Source: Tidjanibacter sp.
Lineage (GTDB): Bacteria; Bacteroidota; Bacteroidia; Bacteroidales; Rikenellaceae
Assembly: GCA_017379955.1 (NCBI GenBank)
Contig: JAFNVE010000112.1
Span: 1 to 9,287, forward strand
Length of the DNA: 9,287 nt
Direction: 5' to 3'
In this document: positions 1 through 7,067 of the stretch, piece by piece
Layout: each line of letters begins with the position of its first letter
Position numbering within the stretch: the first letter of the stretch is position 1
Notes under the pieces: generated by a model
What the model saw: only the letters and a program-made list of their open reading frames with translations
What the model was told of the DNA's origin: nothing
Database searches by the model: none
Translations under genes and position numbers: made by a program

Positions 1-35
1 AGCGACTTCCACGCTGGGTTGATTTTTACCTCCAT
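1..35 (-). CDS. ung: Uracil-DNA glycosylase, N-terminal fragment (5' end only)
   Basis: An ATG at 35-33 opens a frame that runs off the left edge and reads MEVKINPAWKS followed by the first two bases of a probable Leu codon. From memory, family A uracil-DNA glycosylases of Bacteroidota begin much like this, with a V-K-I pair, then a Trp-Lys a few residues later and an 'EF..PYF' segment that would lie outside the window. Such enzymes remove uracil from DNA as the first step of base excision repair. The start is 11 bases past the stop of the phosphopantetheinyl transferase gene, so it would be the next gene of the same operon. A GGAGG lies inside codons 1-3, not upstream, so it is probably not the ribosome site for this ATG. 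Only 11 full codons are visible, so the name rests on a short match and no catalytic motif can be seen. Confidence 0.5.
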   Translation of the reverse strand, partial: MEVKINPAWKS

Positions 36-46
36 ATAGCCTGTGT

Positions 47-634
47 TTATCCGATAAATGTGAGTATTGAATCGCTGTCGATAGTTCGGAAATAGAGTGC
101 TGGTAGCGGCTCGCCACGAAAATTAGCCCATAATTTCTGGGCTACGATGTCGGTTGCGACTATGCGGATATCCTCCGTAAAGTCAACCCCCTCTGTCGCT
201 ACATATTTGTATATTGCCTCTTTTGCCGACCAGAGGAGCGGCTTGAATAATGGGTGTGCGCTCTCGGCGAGCTGTGCCTCTTCGGGTGATATGTAGCGGG
301 AGGCTATGCGCTCGAAGTTGCGGGCGAGTAGCTCGATGTCTATGCCGCACTTGGTGTTGCCGATAGCCACTGCTGCCCACTTTGTGTTGTGTGTTACGCT
401 TATGTGGTGGGCGGTGTTGGTCAGGATGGGTGCTCCCGACGGTAGGTAGGCTACCTCAGCCTCAGTGCCTGTGAGTGCTCTGAGGGCGGTGCGCCACGCT
501 ATCTGTTCGGCTTTGCGCGAGGGGGAACTTATGGAGTCGATGTGGGCAATGTCGGTTGGCGTGAGAGCCTCTACGTTGCCCTCACTAATAGGCAGCAATG
601 CCACCTTGTGACTATCGAACTCTATGATTTTCAC
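47..634 (-). CDS. Sfp-type 4'-phosphopantetheinyl transferase
   Basis: The 195-residue product should transfer the phosphopantetheine arm of coenzyme A to a serine of acyl or peptidyl carrier proteins, using Mg2+ in the cytoplasm. The family motifs are in order: GAPIL (68-72), ISVTHN (78-83, the substrate-binding Ser/His region), GIDIE (97-101, metal-binding Asp99 and Glu101) and WSAKEAIYK (135-143, the W..KEA..K signature with catalytic Glu139). The length fits the two-lobed Sfp/EntD type, not the ~120-residue AcpS type; it is slightly short, and the N-terminal lobe is compact. The start is GTG, directly after the TAG stop of the upstream gldE-like gene and in the same frame. There is no Met elsewhere in the protein and the stop codon blocks any extension, so GTG 634 is the best start. 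Translation probably depends on ribosomes finishing the upstream gene. The carrier protein it serves cannot be told from this window. Confidence 0.9.
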   Translation of the reverse strand: MKIIEFDSHKVALLPISEGNVEALTPTDIAHIDSISSPSRKAEQIAWRTALRALTGTEAEVAYLPSGAPILTNTAHHISVTHNTKWAAVAIGNTKCGIDIELLARNFERIASRYISPEEAQLAESAHPLFKPLLWSAKEAIYKYVATEGVDFTEDIRIVATDIVAQKLWANFRGEPLPALYFRTIDSDSILTFIG

Positions 635-1933
635 CTACTGACGAGGTTGTGTTTGCTCAACTCTGATTTTGTCGGCCTTGCGACCCTCGATGCTCTCTAC
701 CGAGAAACGTATGTTGTGGAAGGTCATCTTGTCGCCCTTGCGCAGGAACTCACGCTTGCGCTCCAACATCATACCGGCGATTGTTTCTGCCTGACCTTTA
801 CAGTCGTCGAAAGTACCCTCTGGAAGCGATAATACGCGTTCCAAATCGCCAATATGTGTCTTACCCTCAAAGAGATATATGCCATCATCAAGCCTCTGGA
901 AGAAACTCTCGTCAATATCGCTCTCATCGGATATCTCGCCAACAATCTCCTCCAAGATATCCTCTAAGGTGATAAGACCAACCGTCGAGCCGTACTCGTC
1001 AACCACAATCGCAACGTGTACCTTGCGACTGCGGAACTCCTCCAACATATCACCAAGCTTGCTGTGCTCGGGTGCGAAGTAGGCGGGACGCAGCAGGGTG
1101 TTCCACTCGAAGTCGTTGCCACGGTTGATGTGGGGGATAAGGTCTTTGACGTAGAGCACACCCTCGATGTTGTCGAGTGTCTCGCGGTAGACAGGGATGC
1201 GCGAGTAACCCGAGGAGATGATAACCTCTTTCACTCGGCTGAACTTCTCTTCGATGTTCAGGGCGGTGATGTCCAAACGGGGATGCATAATGTCGTGAAT
1301 CTCGCTGTTGGCAAGTTGCACAATACCGGTGAGCATCTGTCGCTCCTCCTGGTCTGTCTGCTCGGTCATTTCGAGAGCGTCGGAGAGTTCGTCGACCGAG
1401 ATGTCAGCACGATGGCCCCTCTTCTCCGCAAGACCGGAGGAGTATTTTACAAGGATAAATGTCAGGGGGGTCAGCACCTTGCGCATACCAGCCAGGGGCA
1501 CTGCCATTAATGTAGCCAATCGTACGGGGTTGTAGTTGGCAAATACCTTCGGCATAATCTCACCAAAAAGCAAGAGCAGGAAGGTTACAAGTACAGTCTT
1601 AATGGCGAACTCCCAACCTGTGGAGTAGAAGTTGACAAGACCGTCAATGAAATTGTTGCAGAGAACAACGATACAGATGTTTACTAAGTTGTTCAACACC
1701 AATATCGTAGCCAATAGATAATCCTTCTCGTCGAGGAGTTGGAGTACCGCTCTCGACTTTGCTGACTCCTTGCTGCGAAGTGCCTCCAACTGCGCTGGTG
1801 AGAGCGAGAAGAAGGCTGTTTCAGAGCCCGAAGCCAGAGCCGATATGCAGAGCAAGACCACAATTATAGCCAACCACACCACCATCTGTGGAGTGAAGGG
1901 CAATAGTTGTGCTATCTGACAAAATGTTATCAA
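635..1933 (-). CDS. gldE: GldE-like CNNM/CorC-type membrane protein with CBS pair
   Basis: This 432-residue membrane protein has an N-terminal DUF21/CNNM transmembrane domain with hydrophobic segments near 17-36, 72-92, 108-126 and 138-162. The family motif SGSETAFFSLSP is at 35-46. Two CBS domains follow at about 213-275 and 280-340, with VVDEYGS at 310-316 and GLITLEDILEEIVGEI at 319-334. A CorC/HlyC C-terminal domain follows at about 345-427. CNNM/CorC proteins are linked to Mg2+ or Co2+ handling, and the CBS pair usually binds adenine nucleotides. GldE in Flavobacterium is a gliding-associated member whose overexpression partly rescues gldD mutants. No gldD is seen here, so the role may be ion homeostasis or envelope assembly, not gliding. 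The first possible start is TTG at 1933, after an A-rich leader and 32 bases past the ftsZ stop. ATG at 1885 (Met17) is the alternative, beginning at the first membrane segment. The gene ends in TAG abutting the next start. Confidence 0.82.
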   Translation of the reverse strand: MITFCQIAQLLPFTPQMVVWLAIIVVLLCISALASGSETAFFSLSPAQLEALRSKESAKSRAVLQLLDEKDYLLATILVLNNLVNICIVVLCNNFIDGLVNFYSTGWEFAIKTVLVTFLLLLFGEIMPKVFANYNPVRLATLMAVPLAGMRKVLTPLTFILVKYSSGLAEKRGHRADISVDELSDALEMTEQTDQEERQMLTGIVQLANSEIHDIMHPRLDITALNIEEKFSRVKEVIISSGYSRIPVYRETLDNIEGVLYVKDLIPHINRGNDFEWNTLLRPAYFAPEHSKLGDMLEEFRSRKVHVAIVVDEYGSTVGLITLEDILEEIVGEISDESDIDESFFQRLDDGIYLFEGKTHIGDLERVLSLPEGTFDDCKGQAETIAGMMLERKREFLRKGDKMTFHNIRFSVESIEGRKADKIRVEQTQPRQ

Positions 1934-1965
1934 TTTTGTATGCTAAATTGTTAATCTGTAATCTA

Positions 1966-3270
1966 TTAGAAGAGCGTACCGCTGTTCGGAGGGGTCTGAG
2001 GCTCTTCGGGTTTGTTCTCCTGAGTGTGAGGCTGGAAGACAACTTTGCCCTGCTTGCCACCACCGAGCAGATGCATACCACGCGCTGAGTATGAGGGGCG
2101 TGCGGTGCACTTGTCGATATCGTCGAAACGCTCCTTGTGGCGCAACTTCAATACTGTTGCTTCGGTTGCGGGACTCTTCATCGCCAGCTTGGTTGTTACA
2201 GGACTCTTTGTCGAGGCGAGGGGAGTGGGCTCGGGCTGCTGCTTGCCGATAGCACCAGGAATAGTGGCCTCAGCAATGTCAAAGCCCGTAGCGATAATGG
2301 TAATCTCTATCTCGTCGTCGAGGTCGGTCTGCTCGCCAGCACCCCAGATGATTGTAGCGTCGTTGCCATCGAAACTCTTGCTTGCACGCTTCTGTATAAG
2401 CGTGAGTGCCTCCTGTGCCTGGTCGAAACTTACCAAGTCGCCCGAGGAGTAGGATAGGTTGAAAAGGATGTTTTTCGCACCACGGATATCCTGGTGGTTG
2501 AGCAGAGGCGACGAGAGTGCCTGCTCCACTACCTGGGTAATCTTGTCCGTGCCGGTAGCCTTTGCCGAGCCCATAAGTGCCATACCGCTATTCTGCATAA
2601 CGGTCTTGACATCGGCAAAGTCGACATTGACAATACCGTGGCGGGTGATAAGCTCGGCGATACCCTTAGCCGCTGTCGCCAAGATATCGTCTGCCTTGCC
2701 AAAGGCCTCCTTGATGGGGAGCGAGCCGTAAATCTTCTGTATGTTGTCGTTGCGGATAACAACGAGCGAGTCGACATACTCCTGCAACTCCTCCAAGCCC
2801 TGACGTGCCTGATTCTCGCGCACCTTGCCCTCGATAAAGAAAGGCAAAGTTACGATACCCACAGTCAGAATACCCTTGTTACGAGCGGCCTTGGCAATCA
2901 CAGGCGCTGCACCCGTACCCGTACCACCACCCAGACCGGCAGTGATAAAGAGCATCTTAATACCCTCCTCTTCAAGACGAATCATTATCTCGTCAAGTGT
3001 TTCGAGTGCTGCTTGTTTGCCGCGCTTGGGGTCGTTACCTGCACCCAGACCCTCGCCAAGCTGAATCTTGGTGTCGATAGGGCTGTTGTCCAGAGCCTGA
3101 CGGTCGGTGTTGCAAATCATAAACGACACACCCTTGATGCCGAGGTCGAACATGTGGTTTACGGCATTGCCGCCTGCACCACCAACACCCAGCACCATGA
3201 TATAGGATTTCTGCTTACGCTCTACGCCTTTGATATCGGCAAGTATGCTTTCGTCTGTAAACATATTCAT
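1966..3270 (-). CDS. ftsZ: Cell division GTPase FtsZ
   Basis: FtsZ is the tubulin-like GTPase that polymerises into the Z ring at mid-cell and recruits the divisome. The N-terminal GTPase domain starts at about residue 23, with VLGVGGAGGNAVNHM at 26-40 and the tubulin signature GGGTGTGAAPVIA at 114-126. The T7 synergy loop NVDFADVKTVM is at 215-225, with the catalytic acidic residues Asp217 and Asp220. The C-terminal globular domain ends near residue 338. An unstructured, proline- and charge-containing linker of nearly 100 residues follows. A segment RPSYSARGMHLL at 391-402 may be the peptide that binds FtsA, but about 30 residues follow it and the protein ends in SGTLF. The total of 434 residues is normal for Bacteroidota and longer than the E. 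coli protein (383). ATG 3270 follows an A-rich leader 43 bases after ftsA; a second Met is at codon 3. Confidence 0.98.
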   Translation of the reverse strand: MNMFTDESILADIKGVERKQKSYIMVLGVGGAGGNAVNHMFDLGIKGVSFMICNTDRQALDNSPIDTKIQLGEGLGAGNDPKRGKQAALETLDEIMIRLEEEGIKMLFITAGLGGGTGTGAAPVIAKAARNKGILTVGIVTLPFFIEGKVRENQARQGLEELQEYVDSLVVIRNDNIQKIYGSLPIKEAFGKADDILATAAKGIAELITRHGIVNVDFADVKTVMQNSGMALMGSAKATGTDKITQVVEQALSSPLLNHQDIRGAKNILFNLSYSSGDLVSFDQAQEALTLIQKRASKSFDGNDATIIWGAGEQTDLDDEIEITIIATGFDIAEATIPGAIGKQQPEPTPLASTKSPVTTKLAMKSPATEATVLKLRHKERFDDIDKCTARPSYSARGMHLLGGGKQGKVVFQPHTQENKPEEPQTPPNSGTLF

Positions 3271-3313
3271 CTTTTTCTGCTTCTTCTTAATTTAGATAAA
3301 AAGAATCTTCTTA

Positions 3314-4762
3314 TTAGTTGAACGACTCATCATCGTCATCAACTACGCCAAACCACGAGTTAAACCAATTGCTGACCTTGTTTTTCAAGCGGCCCTCGCC
3401 ATTGTTACTCTCTTTTTTCTCCTTCTTCTCTTTCTCCTTGCGTGGTTTGCGCTTTTTCTTGGGAAGGTCATCGATAAACTCTTCATCCTCAATGTTATTC
3501 TCCTTGTCATCGTCTGTAAAGTCGGGAATAGGAGTCTCGATAGGATTGATGTTGGTGCGAATCACTGCATCGCCCTCAATGTGCTGTTCGCTATGAGCAG
3601 TGAGCAGGTCGGGGTTCTGTGCCATCAACAACAGACCTGCTGCGGTTGCGAAACGCGGGTCGCTAACGAGTTCTTTGCTCTCGTCGCTGATGTTGAAGTC
3701 TGCCGATGCCAGACGAACCTCGTAGCCTGTGCGCTCCTCGAAGAGTGAATCGATACCTTTCAGCAACGAGCCACCACCGGTCAGAACGATACCCGAAGAC
3801 ACTTTGTCAGTCATACCTGCATCCTTAATCTCGCCAATCACATATTCGATAATGTCGAGCACGCGAGCCTCGATTATGGTGCTCAGGTCGCGGAAGGTAA
3901 TCTGCTTAACCTCGTTCTTGGTACGACCGGGGATATTGATTGTCTTGTTAATCAGATTGTCGGGAATTGCGCTTGCCACAGCGTAGCCGTGAGCAACCTT
4001 CAAATCCTCGATATGGAGGTCAGGAATCGAGGCCGAGCGGATATCCTTGTTTATCACGTTCATACCCAATGGAATCACTGCAACGTGGCGCAGTACATTG
4101 TAACTCCAAATGCAGACCGAGGTAGTGCCTGCGCCCAGGTCAACGACTACTACACCAAGTTCCTTCTCATCCTCGGTAGCCACAGCCACCGACGATGCAA
4201 GAGGAGCAGCAAAATAGCCTTTGCGACGAATACCCACGCGGTCGAACACCTTCTGGTTACGGTCGATAGAACTCTTGTTGCCAACGATAAAGTTAAAGGT
4301 AGCGCCGAGTTGACGACCAAAACGACCGACAGGCGAGGTGGTCTGCTCGTGGTTGTCGATGGTGAAGGATTGCGGTATACGCTCCATAATCACCATACTC
4401 TCCTCAGGGGGCTGTACGTTGTCCATATTATCTTTGAGTTTGCGCACATCCTCCTCTCTCACCTCGCCGTCGTTGCCGACATAGACGAAGTAGGAGCTTG
4501 TTGCCGATTGGATGTGTTGTCCCGATATGGAGGCGTATGCCTCGTCAATGGTGATACCCAGACGACGCTCCGTGTCACTCAGGGTGTTACGGAGAGCCTT
4601 GGTGACACTCTCAATGTTCGATATCTCACCCTTTACCACGCCATCGCTCAGTGGTTTGAGTGCTACATCTACAACATTAAGTTTGCCATCAGCATCCTTT
4701 GTGCCGACCGCCACAACAATATCGCTACATCCTAAATCAATCGCTACCGTGTACTTACTCAT
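3314..4762 (-). CDS. ftsA: Cell division protein FtsA
   Basis: FtsA is an actin-like ATP-binding protein that tethers FtsZ filaments to the inner face of the cytoplasmic membrane and recruits later division proteins. The actin-fold motifs are visible: phosphate-1 AIDLGCSDI (7-15), phosphate-2 VVDLGAGTTSV (206-216) and the adenosine motif LTGGGSLLKG (327-336). The 1C domain, characteristic of FtsA in place of actin's 1B, should span about 84-165. After the core (to about 385) comes a long linker that is acidic at 415-432 and very lysine-rich at 435-450. Then comes a probable membrane-targeting amphipathic helix, RLKNKVSNWFNSWFGVV at 458-474, and an acidic end DDDDESFN. At 482 residues it is longer than the E. 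coli protein (420), the excess being in this tail. The ATG overlaps the last 8 bases of ftsQ and has a good Shine-Dalgarno match just upstream, so translation is probably coupled. Confidence 0.97.
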   Translation of the reverse strand: MSKYTVAIDLGCSDIVVAVGTKDADGKLNVVDVALKPLSDGVVKGEISNIESVTKALRNTLSDTERRLGITIDEAYASISGQHIQSATSSYFVYVGNDGEVREEDVRKLKDNMDNVQPPEESMVIMERIPQSFTIDNHEQTTSPVGRFGRQLGATFNFIVGNKSSIDRNQKVFDRVGIRRKGYFAAPLASSVAVATEDEKELGVVVVDLGAGTTSVCIWSYNVLRHVAVIPLGMNVINKDIRSASIPDLHIEDLKVAHGYAVASAIPDNLINKTINIPGRTKNEVKQITFRDLSTIIEARVLDIIEYVIGEIKDAGMTDKVSSGIVLTGGGSLLKGIDSLFEERTGYEVRLASADFNISDESKELVSDPRFATAAGLLLMAQNPDLLTAHSEQHIEGDAVIRTNINPIETPIPDFTDDDKENNIEDEEFIDDLPKKKRKPRKEKEKKEKKESNNGEGRLKNKVSNWFNSWFGVVDDDDESFN

Positions 4763-5615
4763 TTTTCGTTCTCCTTATAATTACCTCGTTATCGTATGCT
4801 ATATCAATCACCTCAGCACTGAGCCAACCCTCCTCTTCGGCCGTTGTTTGGTAGAAGTGGTAGAGTTTGCGCAGTTTGCTTTGGTAGTCATCGAGTTTGC
4901 CAAGTTTTATAATATGGCTACCCACGCGAGGCACAAGTTCGATGTGTGGCTCTCTAAATTCCACGCCATCAGACGATTGCACTCCGCCTGTCAGGTTGAT
5001 TTGCACTATCTGTGCCCTCCAAAAGGGTATCTGCTCGATATATTCTACAAAATTAATCAGTTTACAAAGAAATAAATAGTTTTTATCACTCTTTTTTTCA
5101 TTATCCTCCACAAATTTTTCCAAATCGCCACGGAACTCATTTGGGAAGGGTAGGGGGAGTGTTCCCGTGATAATAGGAACATACTGTGCAGCACCTGTCA
5201 CAATTGGCTCAACATATCTGTCATCGGTGAGATAGAACTGAGCACCCGCCTGGCTTGCTACTCGCAAAATGGGTCTGCGCTGAGCAACCTCGACGTGCAT
5301 AGTGCGCGAAAAATCCAGATAGGTATTGCTCTCACTCACAAAGTTATGCGAGGCAACCATATCGTTCACCTGACGTGTGTCGATACTATCATATAGTCTG
5401 CCAACGGGGCTCATACCGGCTGTGTCAATCCAGCCCGCCACCTCATCGGCAGAGAGTATCTCCACCTGGTCGCGGTCGGTAATCTCCACCTCTACCGAAG
5501 CTACCCTCAGCAGTGAGTGGTGCTCATCGGTGAGTCGCCACGCCCAAATGACGTAGGCAACAATACCACCCCATACCACCAAGGCCAATACTATTGATAA
5601 TATCTTTTTCCACAT
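4755..5615 (-). CDS. ftsQ: Cell division protein FtsQ/DivIB-like
   Basis: FtsQ is a single-pass (bitopic) membrane protein whose periplasmic part holds the divisome together and connects early with late division proteins. From ATG 5615 the protein has 286 residues: a short WKK cytoplasmic start, one strong membrane segment at about 4-26, then a periplasmic region. VEVEITDRDQVEIL near 41-54 fits the start of a POTRA domain, and the QRRPILRV segment (about 112-119) followed by FYLTDDRYV fits the FtsQ beta domain. Sequence conservation in FtsQ is low, so position between murC and ftsA is a major part of the call. The frame can also open at TTG 5645, adding 10 polar residues (RNRDRDTTD after the initiator) only 3 bases after the murC stop. 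I prefer ATG because the resulting N-terminus is usual for the family. The gene ends in TAA within the ftsA start region. Confidence 0.9.
   Translation of the reverse strand: MWKKILSIVLALVVWGGIVAYVIWAWRLTDEHHSLLRVASVEVEITDRDQVEILSADEVAGWIDTAGMSPVGRLYDSIDTRQVNDMVASHNFVSESNTYLDFSRTMHVEVAQRRPILRVASQAGAQFYLTDDRYVEPIVTGAAQYVPIITGTLPLPFPNEFRGDLEKFVEDNEKKSDKNYLFLCKLINFVEYIEQIPFWRAQIVQINLTGGVQSSDGVEFREPHIELVPRVGSHIIKLGKLDDYQSKLRKLYHFYQTTAEEEGWLSAEVIDIAYDNEVIIRRTKNE
4771..4776 (-). promoter_or_regulatory. Shine-Dalgarno site for ftsA
   Basis: On the minus strand AAGGAG stands 8 bases before the ftsA ATG, inside the last codons of ftsQ. This is close to the ideal anti-16S match and spacing. It stands out because the other starts in this window are preceded by A-rich sequence without such a match, the usual pattern in Bacteroidota. 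It may raise FtsA output or allow re-initiation at the 8-base ftsQ/ftsA overlap; that effect is inferred. Confidence 0.6.
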
Positions 5616-5648
5616 ATCTGTTGTGTCCCTATCTCTGTTTCTCAAATG

Positions 5649-7019
5649 CTACTCTCTCTCGGCAAGTCTGGATGCAATGTCGGCACAATGCTGGTCGATA
5701 TCGCCCGCACCAAAACTAACCACAACATCCACCTGCGATGCGCCAATCTCCTGCGCAATGCGCTCCTTTGCCACAATGCGATGAGGCACGGTAACAAGTT
5801 CGGCAATCATCTCCGAGCCAACACCCTCAATCGGCAGTTCGCGAGCAGGATATATTGGCAGAAGTATCACCTCGTCGGCCAACGAGAGTGCCTCGGCAAA
5901 CTCCTTATAAAAATCGCGCGTACGCGTATAGAGGTGTGGCTGAAAGATAGCCGTCAGTTTGCGCTTAGGCTCCGAGAAAATCTCGCGGAGCGATGTGATA
6001 GTTGCGCGCAACTCCTCTGGGTGGTGTGCATAGTCGTCAATATAGACGGTCTTCGGAGTGTTGATGTAGCACTCCATACGGCGCTTTACACCTCGGAACT
6101 CATCGAGTGCCTTGCGCAGTTTGTCGTCATCCACCTCACCTGCTGCCCATGCTGCTGCTACTGCCGCCACGCAGTTCTCAACATTAACCTTGCCCACAAT
6201 ACCCAACTTGCAATTGCTGATTGTGCGGTCGGGGCAGACAATGTCAAACATATAGCGACCATCTGGGCAGAGCCTCAGGTTAGTAGCATAGAAGTCGGCC
6301 TCGCTTTCCACTGCGTAGCGATAGACGCTAATTGCGGGATTGTCAATCTCGACCTCTACACCCTTTTTAATAATGAGGGCTCCACCAGGCTGAATCTGTC
6401 GGATGAACTGAGCAAAAGCCTCGCGAAGATTCTCCAAAGTGCCATAAATATCGAGGTGGTCTGCATCGGTAGCCGTTACCACAGCCACATTGGGCGACAG
6501 ACGCAGGAAGGAGCGGTCGTACTCGTCGGCCTCTACGGCAAACCTATCGCCACTACCGAGCACCATATTGCTCTCGAAGTTGCGCGATATGCCACCCAAA
6601 AAGGCATTACCCCCACCTGTCAGGCAGTGGTTGAGCCAAGCGACCATAGTAGTTGTTGAGGTCTTGCCGTGAGTACCTGCCACTGCCATCACATATTTGC
6701 CTGTCGAGAGGTGACCAAGTATCTCCGAGCGTTTGACAACCTCGAAACCCTCCTCGCGGAACCAGCAGAGTTCGCTATGGTCGGCAGGGATTGCAGGGGT
6801 GTAGACAACGAGTGTATTCTCCTTATCTCGGAATGCCTCGCCGATAGCCTCCACCGAGTCGTGGTAGTGAATCTCAGCACCTTCTGCCTCTAATCGCTCG
6901 GTCAGGGGTGTGCGCGTGCGGTCGTAGCCTGCCACCGAACAACCCTCGTGCATAAAGTAGCGCGCAAGTGCGCTCATACCGATACCACCAATTCCTACAA
7001 AATATACATTTTTACCCAT
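5649..7019 (-). CDS. murC: UDP-N-acetylmuramate--L-alanine ligase
   Basis: MurC adds L-alanine to UDP-N-acetylmuramic acid with ATP, the first amino acid step of peptidoglycan precursor synthesis in the cytoplasm. The 456-residue protein has the three Mur ligase domains. The N-terminal UDP-binding fold begins with YFVGIGGIGMSALAR (6-20). The central ATPase domain has the P-loop GTHGKTSTTTM (115-125), EADEYDRSF (163-171) and DADHLDIYG (185-193). The C-terminal domain has VKRRME (311-316), DDYAHHPEEL (328-337), FQPHLYTRT (359-367) and FGAGDI (436-441). The length and all key residues are normal, so the enzyme should be active. ATG 7019 follows an A-rich leader 48 bases after murG. The TAG stop is 33 bases before the preferred ftsQ ATG and lies in the same frame as ftsQ. 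Confidence 0.98.
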   Translation of the reverse strand: MGKNVYFVGIGGIGMSALARYFMHEGCSVAGYDRTRTPLTERLEAEGAEIHYHDSVEAIGEAFRDKENTLVVYTPAIPADHSELCWFREEGFEVVKRSEILGHLSTGKYVMAVAGTHGKTSTTTMVAWLNHCLTGGGNAFLGGISRNFESNMVLGSGDRFAVEADEYDRSFLRLSPNVAVVTATDADHLDIYGTLENLREAFAQFIRQIQPGGALIIKKGVEVEIDNPAISVYRYAVESEADFYATNLRLCPDGRYMFDIVCPDRTISNCKLGIVGKVNVENCVAAVAAAWAAGEVDDDKLRKALDEFRGVKRRMECYINTPKTVYIDDYAHHPEELRATITSLREIFSEPKRKLTAIFQPHLYTRTRDFYKEFAEALSLADEVILLPIYPARELPIEGVGSEMIAELVTVPHRIVAKERIAQEIGASQVDVVVSFGAGDIDQHCADIASRLAERE

Positions 7020-7026
7020 TTTCGGT

Positions 7027-7049
7027 CGTTTTTCTAATTAACGTTTTTC
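7027..7049 (-). repeat. Short direct repeat in the murG-murC gap
   Basis: The 48-base gap between murG and murC holds the 8-mer GAAAAACG twice on the minus strand (7049-7042 and 7034-7027), 15 bases apart and separated by an AT-rich TTAATTA. The gap is A-rich as a whole, so the repeat may be chance or part of the A-rich translation leader of murC. I see no hairpin that would act as a terminator. Confidence 0.3.
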
Positions 7050-7067
7050 GTTTTAGTCTTCGCTTGT

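Noticed and set aside
1934..1965. Possible Bacteroidota-type promoter (TTTG / TAnnTTTG) between ftsZ and gldE
   Set aside because: AT-rich sequence is present, but neither box can be matched with the right spacing, so no promoter is called.
3301..3312. Perfect inverted repeat AAGAA-TC-TTCTT just after ftsA, considered as a terminator
   Set aside because: A 2-base loop with five A/T-rich pairs cannot form a stable hairpin, and ftsZ follows at once; probably chance in an A-rich leader.
2494..3321. Plus-strand open frame of 275 codons opposite ftsZ
   Set aside because: Antisense to the highly conserved FtsZ GTPase domain; the translation is Cys/His/Leu-rich with no family resemblance and no start signals.
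3989..4735. Plus-strand open frame of 248 codons opposite ftsA
   Set aside because: Antisense shadow of the FtsA core, without a recognisable product.
5646..6659. Plus-strand open frame of 337 codons opposite murC
   Set aside because: It lies wholly antisense to a murC gene with all motifs intact, encodes no recognisable domain, and is the kind of long shadow frame that codon bias produces.
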